Notes under the pieces: model-generated | Told to the model about the DNA's origin: nothing | Seen by the model: the letters and a program-made list of their open reading frames with translations, nothing else | Database searches by the model: none | Program-made: the position numbers and the translations under genes | DNA from: Candidatus Falkowiibacteriota bacterium | GTDB lineage: Bacteria; Patescibacteriota; Patescibacteriia; UBA11705; JABHMO01 | Reading direction: 5' to 3' | DNA length: 48,448 nt | Assembly: GCA_018693855.1 (NCBI GenBank) | Contig: JABHMO010000036.1 | Coordinates: 1-48,448 of the forward strand | In this document: positions 15,543 through 23,335 of the stretch, in pieces | Position numbering within the stretch: the stretch's first letter is position 1 | Layout of the letters: each line of letters begins with the position of its first letter

Positions 15543-15704
15543 ATGAATGATACAAAAACAGGCTGCAACTGCTCATGTGACTGTAGCGGATGCGGTAAAA
15601 GTAAAAAACCATCTAAAGAAGAGATTGATGCTTTCATTCAAAAGTTCGCTGATTACACAGATCAGGAAAAGGCTGATGTGAAGAAAGCGTTGGATAAGCT
15701 TTAA
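15543..15704 (+). CDS. Cysteine-rich miniprotein, not in the ORF track
   Basis: Read directly from the sequence: ATG at 15543, TAA at 15702-15704, 53 residues. An in-frame ATG at 15534 would add MKN. The N-terminus has five cysteines in TGCNCSCDCSGCGKSK, a spacing suited to metal or Fe-S binding. The rest (SKEEIDAFIQKFADYTDQEKADVKKALDKL) is a helical region. It follows the thioredoxin-CcdA gene and could depend on it for thiol redox state; the function is unknown. Confidence 0.65.
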   Translation: MNDTKTGCNCSCDCSGCGKSKKPSKEEIDAFIQKFADYTDQEKADVKKALDKL

Positions 15705-15723
15705 GTCAGTTGTTTACCTTGCC

Positions 15724-15747
15724 AGACTCCGGATCCCGTCCGGAGTG
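15724..15747. repeat. CTCCGGAT hairpin, copy 2
   Basis: ACTCCGGATCCCGTCCGGAG forms a stem like the copy at 10779; both are followed by TGAC. It lies between the miniprotein and the UPF0251 gene. Confidence 0.55.
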
Positions 15748-15826
15748 ACCTAATTGGGAGTTGGCCTCCTTGCGACTTTAATTGTTCCCATCTCCCCCCT
15801 CTACCTCCTCTCGCCCCTCTAATTAT

Positions 15827-16096
15827 ATGCCACGACCAAAACTACTAAGAAAAATTTGCTGTTGTCCATGTGCAACAATATTCAAACCTAATGATAAAAA
15901 ATCAAAAGGCAAAGTTTTGTTGTCTCTTGAAGAGCTGGAGGCTCTTAGATTAAAAAACATAGAAAATCTAGAACAGATTAACTGTGCGAAAAAAATGGAT
16001 ACGTCTCAAAGTACTTTTCAACGAATACTTACCTCTTCATATAAAAAGATAAGTGACGCACTAATTAACGGAAAAGAGATTGAGATTGGGAAATAG
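15827..16096 (+). CDS. UPF0251/DUF134 family protein
   Basis: The 89-residue protein starts MPRPKLLRKICC, the classic N-terminus of UPF0251, and continues with FKP, LSLEELEALRLKNIENLEQINCAKKMDTSQSTFQRILTSSYKKISDALINGKEIEI. That segment contains a helix-turn-helix of the sigma-70 region 4 type, so a DNA-binding role is likely but unproven. The cysteine cluster CCCPC replaces the usual sparse cysteines and might bind metal. The track's TTG start at 15782 lies in a C-rich leader and is rejected. The gene's 3' end is followed by a GGAAATAG-type repeat and a terminator. Confidence 0.85.
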   Translation: MPRPKLLRKICCCPCATIFKPNDKKSKGKVLLSLEELEALRLKNIENLEQINCAKKMDTSQSTFQRILTSSYKKISDALINGKEIEIGK

Positions 16097-16151
16097 ACGT
16101 TAGGAAATAGGAATTGGGAATTTGTAATTAGCAATCAATGAAACAAAACAT

Positions 16152-16172
16152 GTCCCCACTGGGGACTTTTTT
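16152..16172 (+). terminator. Terminator after the UPF0251 gene
   Basis: GTCCCC-ACT-GGGGAC followed by TTTTTT. Confidence 0.85.
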
Positions 16173-16243
16173 GATTGGGCAAAATATGATAAAATTAGAA
16201 TTAAGAGACTACTACATCTATTAGTAAAATACCTCGATAAAAT

Positions 16244-17593
16244 ATGCCAAAACAGAATCAAAACATTAAAGCTCATGTAGTTGCAGTAAACATGGGTTAC
16301 GGTCATCAAAGAGCCGCTCACCCACTTCAAGAGATTGCTTACAGAAACTCAATCATTGACGCCAATACTTATGCTGGTATCCCAGCAAAAGATAAAGCGG
16401 TTTGGGAAGATAGTCGGAAAGCTTATGAGTTTATCTCTAGATTCAAAAAAGTGCCTTTAGTCGGGCAAGTTGCTTTTGATCTGTTTGATAAGTTCCAAGC
16501 AATTCCAGCCTTCTATCCAAAACGAGATCTGTCTGCTCCATCAATTCAAGTTAGATCTTTCTACAAATTAATCAAAAGAAAGAAATGGGGTAAACATTTA
16601 ATAGACAAACTAGCAAAAAAGCCATTACCAATAGTTACAACCTTTTTCATGACAGCTTTTATGGCAGAAATTTGGGATTATCCCGGAGAAATTTACTGTT
16701 TAGGAACAGATACTGATTTAAGTCGAGCCTGGGCACCACTTCGACCAAAAGAAAGTCGGATAAAATATTTTGCTCCTAACTACAGAGCTGAAGCTCGATT
16801 AAAAATGTATGGAATAAAAGCGCAAAATCTTTTCGTAACAGGTTTTCCATTACCTGATAAATTAGTTGGTGGAAAAAAAGAGAAAGCTGTGAAAAAGAAT
16901 TTAGGAAAAAGACTGTTCCGACTTGATCCGAAAAAAGTTTACATTAAAAGATATCATGAATCTATCTGTAAACACATTGATAAATGCAATGCTCCTAAGG
17001 CAGCGAAGCAACCTCTAACTTTAACATTCGCAGTTGGTGGAGCTGGAGCACAGAGAGAGCTTGGTATTGAGATTGTAACTAGTTTGAAACAGAAAATTGA
17101 GCAACATGAAATAAGAGTAAATTTAATCGCTGGTACACATAATGATGTAAATAAATATTTCCGAAAAGAGATCGCAGCGTTAGGTCTTAATCGAGAATTA
17201 GGTAAATATATTTCAGTAATCTACGAGAAAAAGAAAAAAGACTATTTCCTCGCTTTTGATAAAGCATTAATGCAAACAGACATTCTCTGGACAAAACCAT
17301 CTGAACTAAGTTTTTATACTGCTCTAGGTTTACCAATTATAATGTCTAGCCCAATTGGCTCACAAGAAAAATTTAATCAAAAATGGCTTAAGACAATTGG
17401 TTCTGGCATTGATCAAGAAAACCCAAAATACACAAGCCAATGGTTATTCGATTGGTTAGAATCGGGCTGGTTTGCTGAAGCTGCAATGCAGGGATTTGTT
17501 GAAGCTTCTACTAGCGGAGTTGAAAACATTAAAAAAGTTCTGGCTCATAAAGAACAAGAAGTACATAAAATAAAAAAGATCTTACAGTATTGA
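16244..17593 (+). CDS. GT-B glycosyltransferase, MGDG synthase/MurG-like
   Basis: The 449-residue protein has an N-terminal VVAVNMGYGHQRAAHPLQEIA, like the GxGH-AA start of MGDG synthase and related lipid or peptidoglycan glycosyltransferases, and a C-terminal half with TFAVGGAGAQRELG and WTKPSELSFYTALGLPIIMSSPIGSQE, matching the nucleotide-sugar-binding side of GT-B enzymes. It probably transfers a sugar to a membrane lipid; donor and acceptor are not readable. Its last codons and stop lie in a 31-base tandem duplication. The convergent pyrG gene is separated by a shared perfect palindrome. Confidence 0.7.
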   Translation: MPKQNQNIKAHVVAVNMGYGHQRAAHPLQEIAYRNSIIDANTYAGIPAKDKAVWEDSRKAYEFISRFKKVPLVGQVAFDLFDKFQAIPAFYPKRDLSAPSIQVRSFYKLIKRKKWGKHLIDKLAKKPLPIVTTFFMTAFMAEIWDYPGEIYCLGTDTDLSRAWAPLRPKESRIKYFAPNYRAEARLKMYGIKAQNLFVTGFPLPDKLVGGKKEKAVKKNLGKRLFRLDPKKVYIKRYHESICKHIDKCNAPKAAKQPLTLTFAVGGAGAQRELGIEIVTSLKQKIEQHEIRVNLIAGTHNDVNKYFRKEIAALGLNRELGKYISVIYEKKKKDYFLAFDKALMQTDILWTKPSELSFYTALGLPIIMSSPIGSQEKFNQKWLKTIGSGIDQENPKYTSQWLFDWLESGWFAEAAMQGFVEASTSGVENIKKVLAHKEQEVHKIKKILQY

Positions 17594-17642
17594 TAGCCAA
17601 ATAAAAAAGATCTTACAGTATTGATAGCCAAATAAAAAAGAT
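17568..17642. repeat. 31-base tandem duplication over the gene end
   Basis: The unit runs from AAATAAAAAAGAT through CTTACAGTATTGATAGCC; it occurs as unit 1 at 17568-17598, unit 2 at 17599-17629 and a partial third at 17630-17642. It duplicates the last codons, the TGA stop and the spacer of the glycosyltransferase gene. Confidence 0.9.
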
Positions 17643-17676
17643 AACCGAGAATGCGCATTCTCGGTTATCTTTTTTT
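17634..17676. terminator. Bidirectional terminator between the glycosyltransferase and pyrG
   Basis: Perfect 21-bp inverted repeat: AAAAAAGATAACCGAGAATG...CATTCTCGGTTATCTTTTTT, with T tracts on both strands. The same hairpin core (ATAACCGAGAATGCGC) is reused at 35900-35930, also between convergent genes. Confidence 0.9.
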
Positions 17677-17685
17677 ATAGCACTA

Positions 17686-19332
17686 TTAAATCAATGGTAA
17701 TTTCGTCTCTTTATCCATGGCCGCTTTGATAAATGAGTTAAAAAGTGGATGCCCTTTCGTTGGCCGAGACTTAAACTCTGGATGAAACTGACAAGCAACA
17801 AAGAAAGGGTGATCAGGCACTTCAATAATCTCAACTAACTTTCCATCAGGAGATGTCCCCGCAAACTTCAAACCATTCTCTTCCAATCGTGGTCTATACT
17901 CATTGTTAACTTCGTACCGATGTCTATGTCGTTCAGTAATATCTTTCTGACCATAAGCAGCAAAACTCTTAGAATCTTCAGCTAGAGTACATGGCCAAGA
18001 ACCGAGCCTCATAGTTGACCCGTATTTACCTTGCTCAATATTTTCAATCTGCTCAGGCATAATATGAATAACTTGATTTGGAGCATTTTTATCAATCTCA
18101 GTTGATGTAGCATCCATGATTCCACATTTATTTCTAGCAAACTCAATTGTTGCTAATTGTAATCCGTAACAGAGACCTAAAAATGGAATATTATTTTCTC
18201 TTAAATACTGAATTGCCTTAATCTTACCTTCAATCCCTCGTGATCCAAACCCACCAGGAATAATCACACCATCATATTTCTGTAATTCAATTAATTTTTG
18301 AGGATCTTCTTCGTATGTCTCTGAATTAATCCACTCAATAACAGGTTTCTTCTCAAAATGCCAACAAGCATGTTTTACTGCTTCAATAACTGAAATATAT
18401 GAATCTGAAAGCACGAACTCACCAGTTCTGAAATACTTACCAACAATACCTATTTTAACTTCGTCTTCCGCCTTTAATATAACATTGTTAAGTTTTTCCC
18501 AATCACCAATACCTGGAGCGTCTGGTCTTGTTGCCCAGCCAAATACTTTCAATAACTTTTCAGCAACATGCTCTCTATTAAAATTAATTGGAATCTCATA
18601 AATAGAACCAACATCTGGTGCAGAAATTATATGATCAGGAAAAATATTGCCTTGAATACCAATCTTTTCTTTTCTAACATCATCAAGAGGTTTTTCACTT
18701 CTACACAACACAAAATCAGGTTGTATTCCGACAGAATTTAATGTTCTAATAGCATACTGAGTTGGCTTTGTTTTCATTTCACCTACCTTGGAAGGAACTG
18801 GTAAATAAGAAACCAAAATAAATTGAACATCATGAGAATTTTGCATCTTCATCATTCTAGCTGCTTCTAGGAAAAGTACGCTTTGATACTCACCAACTGT
18901 TCCACCAATCTCAACCATCATAATATCAGATTCAGTGTCTCTGGTAGCTTTTGTTATTCTACGAATAATTTCTTCAGGAATATGCGGGACAACCTCTACA
19001 CATTTACCACCGTACTCAAGATTTCGTTCCTTTTCAATCACAGACTGATAAACTCTACCAGTTGTCATGTAATTTGTAGATAAAATATTTGTATCCAAAA
19101 ACCGCTCATAGTTCCCAATGTCCTGATCAGTTTCATCACCATCTTCCGTAACAAAAACTTCTCCATGTTCTGTTGGATTCATTGTTCCTGCGTCAACGTT
19201 GATATAAGGATCCACTTTTATAGCACTTACTTTATATCCTTTTCCTTTTAATAAACGACCAATTGTTGCACAAGCAACACCCTTTCCAACACCACTCATA
19301 ACACCACCGACAACGAAAATAAATTTAGACAT
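17686..19332 (-). CDS. pyrG: CTP synthase
   Basis: The 548-residue protein is a full-length CTP synthase. The synthetase domain starts KFIFVVGGVMSGVGKGV (P-loop) and has NVDAGTMNPTEHGEVFVTEDG. The C-terminal glutamine amidotransferase domain has GGFGSRGIEGK and the nucleophile elbow LGLCYGLQLA, with Cys in GLCYG, and ends with the FHPEFKSRP histidine-glutamate pair. It converts UTP and glutamine to CTP in the cytoplasm. Upstream lies an ACGTA-type repeat leader and then rplI in the same direction. Confidence 0.97.
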   Translation of the reverse strand: MSKFIFVVGGVMSGVGKGVACATIGRLLKGKGYKVSAIKVDPYINVDAGTMNPTEHGEVFVTEDGDETDQDIGNYERFLDTNILSTNYMTTGRVYQSVIEKERNLEYGGKCVEVVPHIPEEIIRRITKATRDTESDIMMVEIGGTVGEYQSVLFLEAARMMKMQNSHDVQFILVSYLPVPSKVGEMKTKPTQYAIRTLNSVGIQPDFVLCRSEKPLDDVRKEKIGIQGNIFPDHIISAPDVGSIYEIPINFNREHVAEKLLKVFGWATRPDAPGIGDWEKLNNVILKAEDEVKIGIVGKYFRTGEFVLSDSYISVIEAVKHACWHFEKKPVIEWINSETYEEDPQKLIELQKYDGVIIPGGFGSRGIEGKIKAIQYLRENNIPFLGLCYGLQLATIEFARNKCGIMDATSTEIDKNAPNQVIHIMPEQIENIEQGKYGSTMRLGSWPCTLAEDSKSFAAYGQKDITERHRHRYEVNNEYRPRLEENGLKFAGTSPDGKLVEIIEVPDHPFFVACQFHPEFKSRPTKGHPLFNSFIKAAMDKETKLPLI

Positions 19333-19335
19333 AAT

Positions 19336-19400
19336 TTTTCACGTATCATATATCACTTAGCACGTAGCAATCGTTACGTGCTATGAGTTACGTGTTACGT
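19336..19400. repeat. ACGTA/TCAC-type leader repeat upstream of pyrG
   Basis: Words such as CACGTATCATATATCACTTAG, CACGTAGCA and TTACGTGCTATG, TTACGTGTTACGTGC recur with variation, on the 5' side of pyrG and reaching the end of rplI. Confidence 0.7.
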
Positions 19401-19829
19401 GCTTGTGTTTGTAATGATTTTTATTTCACTTTTAATACCAGAATCAACATTGATCTGGACAGTTGTTTTAGTTGCTTGCTTGATTGGACTGTCCAAAACG
19501 ATCTTCTTTGGATGAACTGTGATTCCTTTAGCTGCTAGCGCTTTTGCAATCTTTTCTTTACTAATCCCTGCAAAGAACGTACCATTCTCATCTGCTTTCT
19601 CTTCAAATGTTAATGTAATCGCTTTAATTTTATTAGCTAAAACTTTTGGATCAACCTTTGATTTTTTTTGACGAATATCATCTTGCTGAAGCTTCTGCTC
19701 CATCTTCAAACTATAAGGAGCTGCTACTTTCTGAGGTATTAAAAAATTCCTAGCATGTCCATCAGAAACATCCTTCACATCACCCTTTCGTCCTAATTTT
19801 TTATCATGTTTTAGTAGAATAATTTTCAT
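19395..19829 (-). CDS. rplI: Ribosomal protein bL9
   Basis: The 144-residue protein starts MKIILLKHDKKLGRKGDVKDVSDGHARNFLIP, the conserved bL9 N-terminal domain, followed by a helix and a C-terminal domain (FFAGISKEKIAKAL and beyond). bL9 is a large-subunit protein near the L1 stalk. It is absent from some CPR branches, so its presence helps place the organism. The upstream leader carries a GGAGGCTATACGGGG repeat interrupted by a GC-rich hairpin. Confidence 0.95.
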   Translation of the reverse strand: MKIILLKHDKKLGRKGDVKDVSDGHARNFLIPQKVAAPYSLKMEQKLQQDDIRQKKSKVDPKVLANKIKAITLTFEEKADENGTFFAGISKEKIAKALAAKGITVHPKKIVLDSPIKQATKTTVQINVDSGIKSEIKIITNTST

Positions 19830-19837
19830 AGAATAAG

Positions 19838-19902
19838 GAGGCTATACGGGGCCAGCCCGCAATGTCTACGCATAGCGTTGCTGGCGGGCTAAACGAGGCC
19901 TT
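19838..19902. repeat. TTTAGCC-type leader split by a GC-rich hairpin
   Basis: AAGGAGGCTATACGGGG, then AGCCCGC (19854-19860) ... GCGGGCT (19884-19890), then AAACGAGGCC. The hairpin looks inserted inside a leader repeat of the type seen at 22953 and 41517. Confidence 0.6.
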
Positions 19903-20035
19903 TAATAAATTATATTAATAAAAAAGAGAGCCTAAAATAGACCCCCTCCCTTAAAATTGTAAGTTACTTAGTTTATAGTGAATATGAAGTTTATACAGGA
20001 TATACAGGGTATAAAGGTTATTAAGTTACATATTA

Positions 20036-20139
20036 TAGTAATAACTTTGCTCACCCTGCCCGCAGTGCTACAGCGTTGCCCGCCTGCTACGATATAGCAT
20101 TTCGGGCAGGCAGGCGGGCTTAATTTCAACTCAATATCC
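20036..20139. repeat. GC-rich hairpin element, left arm of a 104-bp inverted pair
   Basis: The 67-base core 20054-20120 (starting CCCTGCCCGCAGTGCTACAG, ending GGCAGGCAGGCGGGCT) is the exact reverse complement of 23179-23245. Flanks on both sides match with a few mismatches (TAACTTT..CTCACCC and TTAATTTCAACTCAATATCC). The core can fold on itself. Confidence 0.9.
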
Positions 20140-20172
20140 CTGCCCGCAGTGCTACAGCGTTGCAGGCGGGCT
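20138..20172. repeat. Short GC-rich hairpin element, copy 3
   Basis: 35 bases, starting CCCTGCCCGCAGTGCTACAG and ending TTGCAGGCGGGCT, with arms GCCCGC/GCGGGC. It is identical to 32196-32230. Flanking AT-rich arms (TTTCAACTCAATAT / AATTTTAACTTAATAT) recur at both places. Confidence 0.85.
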
Positions 20173-20221
20173 CAATTTTAACTTAATATCCTTTTCTTGC
20201 GATTCGCTTCGCTCGACTCCC

Positions 20222-21427
20222 CTATTTTAACAAATCTAAAGCTTTTTGTAACTGCGGATCGACTTCGTTATCCACATCTTCCTTAGTGTATTCAACTTCA
20301 TGATCTGGATTGATTCCTTCACCGTCGATGACTCTGTCTTTTGGTGTTAACCATTTTGCAACAGTTACTTTTACAGATGAACCATCTGGCAACGTCTTCA
20401 AAACTTGAACTGAACCTTTACCGAAGGTCTTTTTTCCAATTAGTTCAGCAATTCCATGATCTTGTAATGCACCAGCAACAATCTCGGCTCCAGAAGCACT
20501 TCCTTGATTAATAAGAGCTACAGTTGGGATATCTCCAAACACAGTGCCTGTACTAGCAACGTGTAACTCTTCTGTACCATCACCAAACTTTTCTTTAACA
20601 ACAACTGATCCGTCTAACCACAGCGAACTAACATTAATCGCGGAATCAAGAAGTCCACCAGGATTATTTCTCATATCTAAAACCATTCCTTTAATCGGTT
20701 TATTTTTCACTTCATTAACCATCTTTTGAATTAATGACATTGTATCTGTCCCAAAAGCATTTAACTCTACATATAGAATTTGATCGTCTTGATATTCCCA
20801 TTTCACACTTTTCAATTCAATAACGTCCCGAGTTATAATAATTTCCATTGGTTCATTGTCGCCACGAACTATTAATAGCTTCACATCAGTACCTCTTGGT
20901 CCACGAATCTTTCTAGCAACTGAATCAATACTCTCACCAATCACTTCCTCGTCATCTACTGAAATAATTTTATCACCTGCTTCTAAACCAGCTCTTTCAG
21001 CTGGAGAACTGTCAATTGGAGAAACAACTGTTGTAAATCCATCTCTGATTGCAATTTCAGCACCAATCCCTTCAAACTCACCATTAATCTGAATCTCAAA
21101 CTCCTCAGTGGTTGGTGGATCTAAAAATACAGTATATGGATCCCCTACGCCATCAACAAAACCACGCAATGCACCATAGTACAGCTCATCTTTTTCAATA
21201 TTCTCTATATCAACGTAATCTTCATTAATAATACTCCAAACCTGTTTAATCAAATCACTTTCAAACAACTCTGGTAACTCAGTCTTATGGATGTAATCAG
21301 GATTAATGTTCAATCTCAATTTATTATCAGTCAATTTCCCAACAAAATATCCTGTCAAAAAGATTCCCCCAATCACAAAAATCACAAGTAAACTAATAAT
21401 TACCTTTAATGTCTTATTATTCTTCAT
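20222..21427 (-). CDS. C-terminal processing protease (S41, CtpA-like)
   Basis: The protein has 401 residues. An N-terminal membrane anchor (about 8-30) is followed by a PDZ domain (about 105-190: GIGAEIAIRDGFTTVVSPIDSSPAERAGLEAGDKI) and an S41 catalytic domain. The catalytic serine is S312 in NQGSASGAEI and the general-base lysine K337 in GKKTFGKGSVQ, the standard pair. It is a periplasmic-side or cell-surface protease that trims or degrades proteins from the C-terminus. Upstream lie an ACGTA-type leader (21433) and a 150-bp two-hairpin element. Confidence 0.93.
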   Translation of the reverse strand: MKNNKTLKVIISLLVIFVIGGIFLTGYFVGKLTDNKLRLNINPDYIHKTELPELFESDLIKQVWSIINEDYVDIENIEKDELYYGALRGFVDGVGDPYTVFLDPPTTEEFEIQINGEFEGIGAEIAIRDGFTTVVSPIDSSPAERAGLEAGDKIISVDDEEVIGESIDSVARKIRGPRGTDVKLLIVRGDNEPMEIIITRDVIELKSVKWEYQDDQILYVELNAFGTDTMSLIQKMVNEVKNKPIKGMVLDMRNNPGGLLDSAINVSSLWLDGSVVVKEKFGDGTEELHVASTGTVFGDIPTVALINQGSASGAEIVAGALQDHGIAELIGKKTFGKGSVQVLKTLPDGSSVKVTVAKWLTPKDRVIDGEGINPDHEVEYTKEDVDNEVDPQLQKALDLLK

Positions 21428-21432
21428 ATTTT

Positions 21433-21480
21433 TTCACGTAACACATATCACGTAGCACGTAACATATAGCACGTAGCATA
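21433..21480. repeat. ACGTA/CACGTA leader repeat upstream of the S41 protease
   Basis: Units CACGTAACACATAT, CACGTAGCACGTAACATAT and AGCACGTAGCATAA directly before the protease start; same family as 14170, 15496 and 19336. Confidence 0.75.
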
Positions 21481-21517
21481 ACAATTATATAATAATTAAA
21501 TAATGATAGAACAAACA

Positions 21518-21668
21518 AGGGGTCTGGGGGGCGACTGTTTAAGCGTCGTTGATCAACACGCTAAAAGTAGCTAAATAGAACATAGTGAGTTTTAGCCCCC
21601 CAGCGGTTTTGGTTACTTTTGGCGGCAAAAGTAACTCGAACGAGAGTTCGAAGGTCATTACCCACAAA
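21518..21668. repeat. 150-bp two-hairpin dispersed element, copy 1
   Basis: Outer pairing CTGGGGGGC (21524-21532) with GCCCCCCAG (21595-21603); then GTTACTTTTG-GCGG-CAAAAGTAAC (21612-21635) and TCGAAC-GAGA-GTTCGA (21636-21651). A second copy lies at 26189-26343 with compensating changes. Both are between minus-strand genes. It could be a MITE-like repeat or a structured RNA element. Confidence 0.85.
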
Positions 21669-21689
21669 CTATTCTCAATAAGTATCTTA

Positions 21690-22943
21690 TTAATCAACGC
21701 GTTTTATATCCGCTCCTAAAGCAGTTAATCTTTCTTCAATCTTCTCATATCCTCTATCAATTTGATAAATATTATCAACTTCTGTTTCACCCTGGGCAAC
21801 TAGACCGGCTAAGATAAGAGCAAAGCCAGCACGAAGATCAGGACTTTCTAGTTTACGTCCGTAAAGATTGGTTGGACCATTAACAATCACTCGATGAGGA
21901 TCACACATAACAATGTTAGCTCCCATCTGTTTTAATTTATCAGTATAAAAAAGTCTTGCTTCAAAAATAGTTTCATGAACCATGCTCATGCCATTTGATT
22001 GAGTTAGAAGAACTGTGAATGGTTGTTGCAGATCTGTAGTAAAACCTGGGTATTCATGAGTTACAACATTAACAGCCTTCACCTTGTCAGACTTTCTAAC
22101 CTCTATCCAATCGTCTCCTACCTTGTAATCAACTCCCATCTTATCAAACATCACAAATAAAGCTTCTAGATGTTTTGGTTCACAGTTAGTAACTTTTATA
22201 GGATCACCGACTAAAGCGCCTAAAATCGCAAAACTACCAGCCTCTACCCTATCTGGCATAACATCATAAGTGTCTGCAGTTAAAGACTCAACTCCTTCAA
22301 TCTCAATAGTATGAGTACCAGCCCCTTTAATTTTAGCACCACATTTGTTTAGATAATCAGCTAAAGCAGGAATCTCTGGTTCACAAGCCGCATTTTTTAG
22401 AACTGTAGTACCTTCTGCTAATGTAGCACTTACCATCAATGCTTCAGTTGCTGTAACAGAAATTTTCGGAAAGATAAAAGTATTACCGATTAATTTATCT
22501 GCTTTGAAAGTATATCCAGTTGGATCTTCTGTAACTGTTGCGCCTAATTTTTCAAACCCCTCAACAAAAATATCAATCGGGCGTTGTCCAATAGCACATC
22601 CACCTGGATGAGGAAGTTTGACTTCACCGTTTCTAATCATGATTGGTCCAATCAGAAGAACAGCCGTTCTAATCTTTTTCACTAATTCAGGATCAAGTTC
22701 AGAAGACGCAACTTTTTCTGTTTTAATTTTTACAACGCCTTTTTCACGTTGCACAGTACTGCCAATTGATTCACAGATTTCAAGTAATCGATTAATCTCT
22801 TCAATATTTGGACAGTTTGTAATAGTGATCTCTTCTTTTGAAAGAATTGAAGCAGCCACAACTTTTAATGCTGCGTTCTTTGCTCCATTAACAGAAATCT
22901 CTCCTTTGAGAGTTTTTCCGCCATTGATTATGAATTTTGACAT
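21690..22943 (-). CDS. murA: UDP-N-acetylglucosamine 1-carboxyvinyltransferase
   Basis: The protein of about 417 residues performs the first committed step of peptidoglycan precursor synthesis, adding enolpyruvate to UDP-GlcNAc. K22 (NGAKNAAL) and the catalytic C116 (PHPGGCAIGQRP) are in place, and the GFTTDLQQP segment near the C-terminal half is present, so it should be active and fosfomycin-type Cys chemistry applies. The track start is a TTG at 22952; ATG 22943 (MSKFIINGGKTLKG) is the family start. The leader carries TTTAGCC-type repeats. Confidence 0.97.
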   Translation of the reverse strand: MSKFIINGGKTLKGEISVNGAKNAALKVVAASILSKEEITITNCPNIEEINRLLEICESIGSTVQREKGVVKIKTEKVASSELDPELVKKIRTAVLLIGPIMIRNGEVKLPHPGGCAIGQRPIDIFVEGFEKLGATVTEDPTGYTFKADKLIGNTFIFPKISVTATEALMVSATLAEGTTVLKNAACEPEIPALADYLNKCGAKIKGAGTHTIEIEGVESLTADTYDVMPDRVEAGSFAILGALVGDPIKVTNCEPKHLEALFVMFDKMGVDYKVGDDWIEVRKSDKVKAVNVVTHEYPGFTTDLQQPFTVLLTQSNGMSMVHETIFEARLFYTDKLKQMGANIVMCDPHRVIVNGPTNLYGRKLESPDLRAGFALILAGLVAQGETEVDNIYQIDRGYEKIEERLTALGADIKRVD

Positions 22944-22952
22944 AAATCGCAA

Positions 22953-22985
22953 GGTGGCTAAACGGGGCTAAACGAGGCTAAGAAG
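22953..22985. repeat. GGCTAAACGGGGCTAAACGAGG leader repeat upstream of murA
   Basis: On the minus strand it reads TAGCCTCGTTTAGCCCCGTTTAGCC just before the start codon. Related leaders: 9963 (before the TrmB-like gene), 29840, 32134 and 41517. Confidence 0.75.
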
Positions 22986-23159
22986 AAGCCAGATAACCCG
23001 ATTACTCATTATTAATTTTGGGTTCTATAATACTTCAATTCTAGCATATTATTTACATAATTACAAAACTTGAATTTTTTGCTATTTTATCATATAATTT
23101 ACTCAGATTTATCATTATAATACATTCATTTACGAATAAGGGGATTGAGTTAAAATTAA

Positions 23160-23263
23160 GGATATAAAGTTGAAATTGAGCCCGCCTGCCTGCCCGAAAT
23201 GCTATATCGTAGCAGGCGGGCAACGCTGTAGCACTGCGGGCAGGGTAAGAAAAGTTATAACTA
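23160..23263. repeat. GC-rich hairpin element, right arm of a 104-bp inverted pair
   Basis: The core 23179-23245 (AGCCCGCCTGCCTGCCCG...GGGCAGGG) is the exact reverse complement of 20054-20120, with homologous flanks (GGATATAAAGTTGAAATTGAG and GTAAGAAAAGTTATAACTA). Confidence 0.9.
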
Positions 23264-23335
23264 CTGCGATTTTCATGGTCTTGAGCGTAGTCGAAAGGCT
23301 TCGATTCACTTCCATTTACTTCGATTCACTAAAAT

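Larger units (their letters stand above)
19830..20221. other. Gene-free region with GC-rich hairpin repeats
   Basis: This 392-base gap has no credible ORF. From left to right as written: the interrupted leader of rplI (19838-19902), an AT-rich stretch with TATACAGG words, GC-rich hairpin repeat 2 (20036-20139) and repeat 3 (20138-20172) with AT arms CAATTTTAACTTAATATCC, ending at the protease stop. Confidence 0.7.
22944..23335. other. Divergent gene-free region between murA and the PEGA protein
   Basis: This 392-base gap holds the murA leader repeat, an AT-rich stretch with likely -10 elements on both strands (23000-23110), the right arm of the 104-bp inverted repeat (23160-23263) and a TTCGATTCACTTC-type minisatellite (23297-23332) up to the PEGA gene. 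The 88-residue ORF at 23170 lies over the hairpin repeat and is not a gene. Confidence 0.7.
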
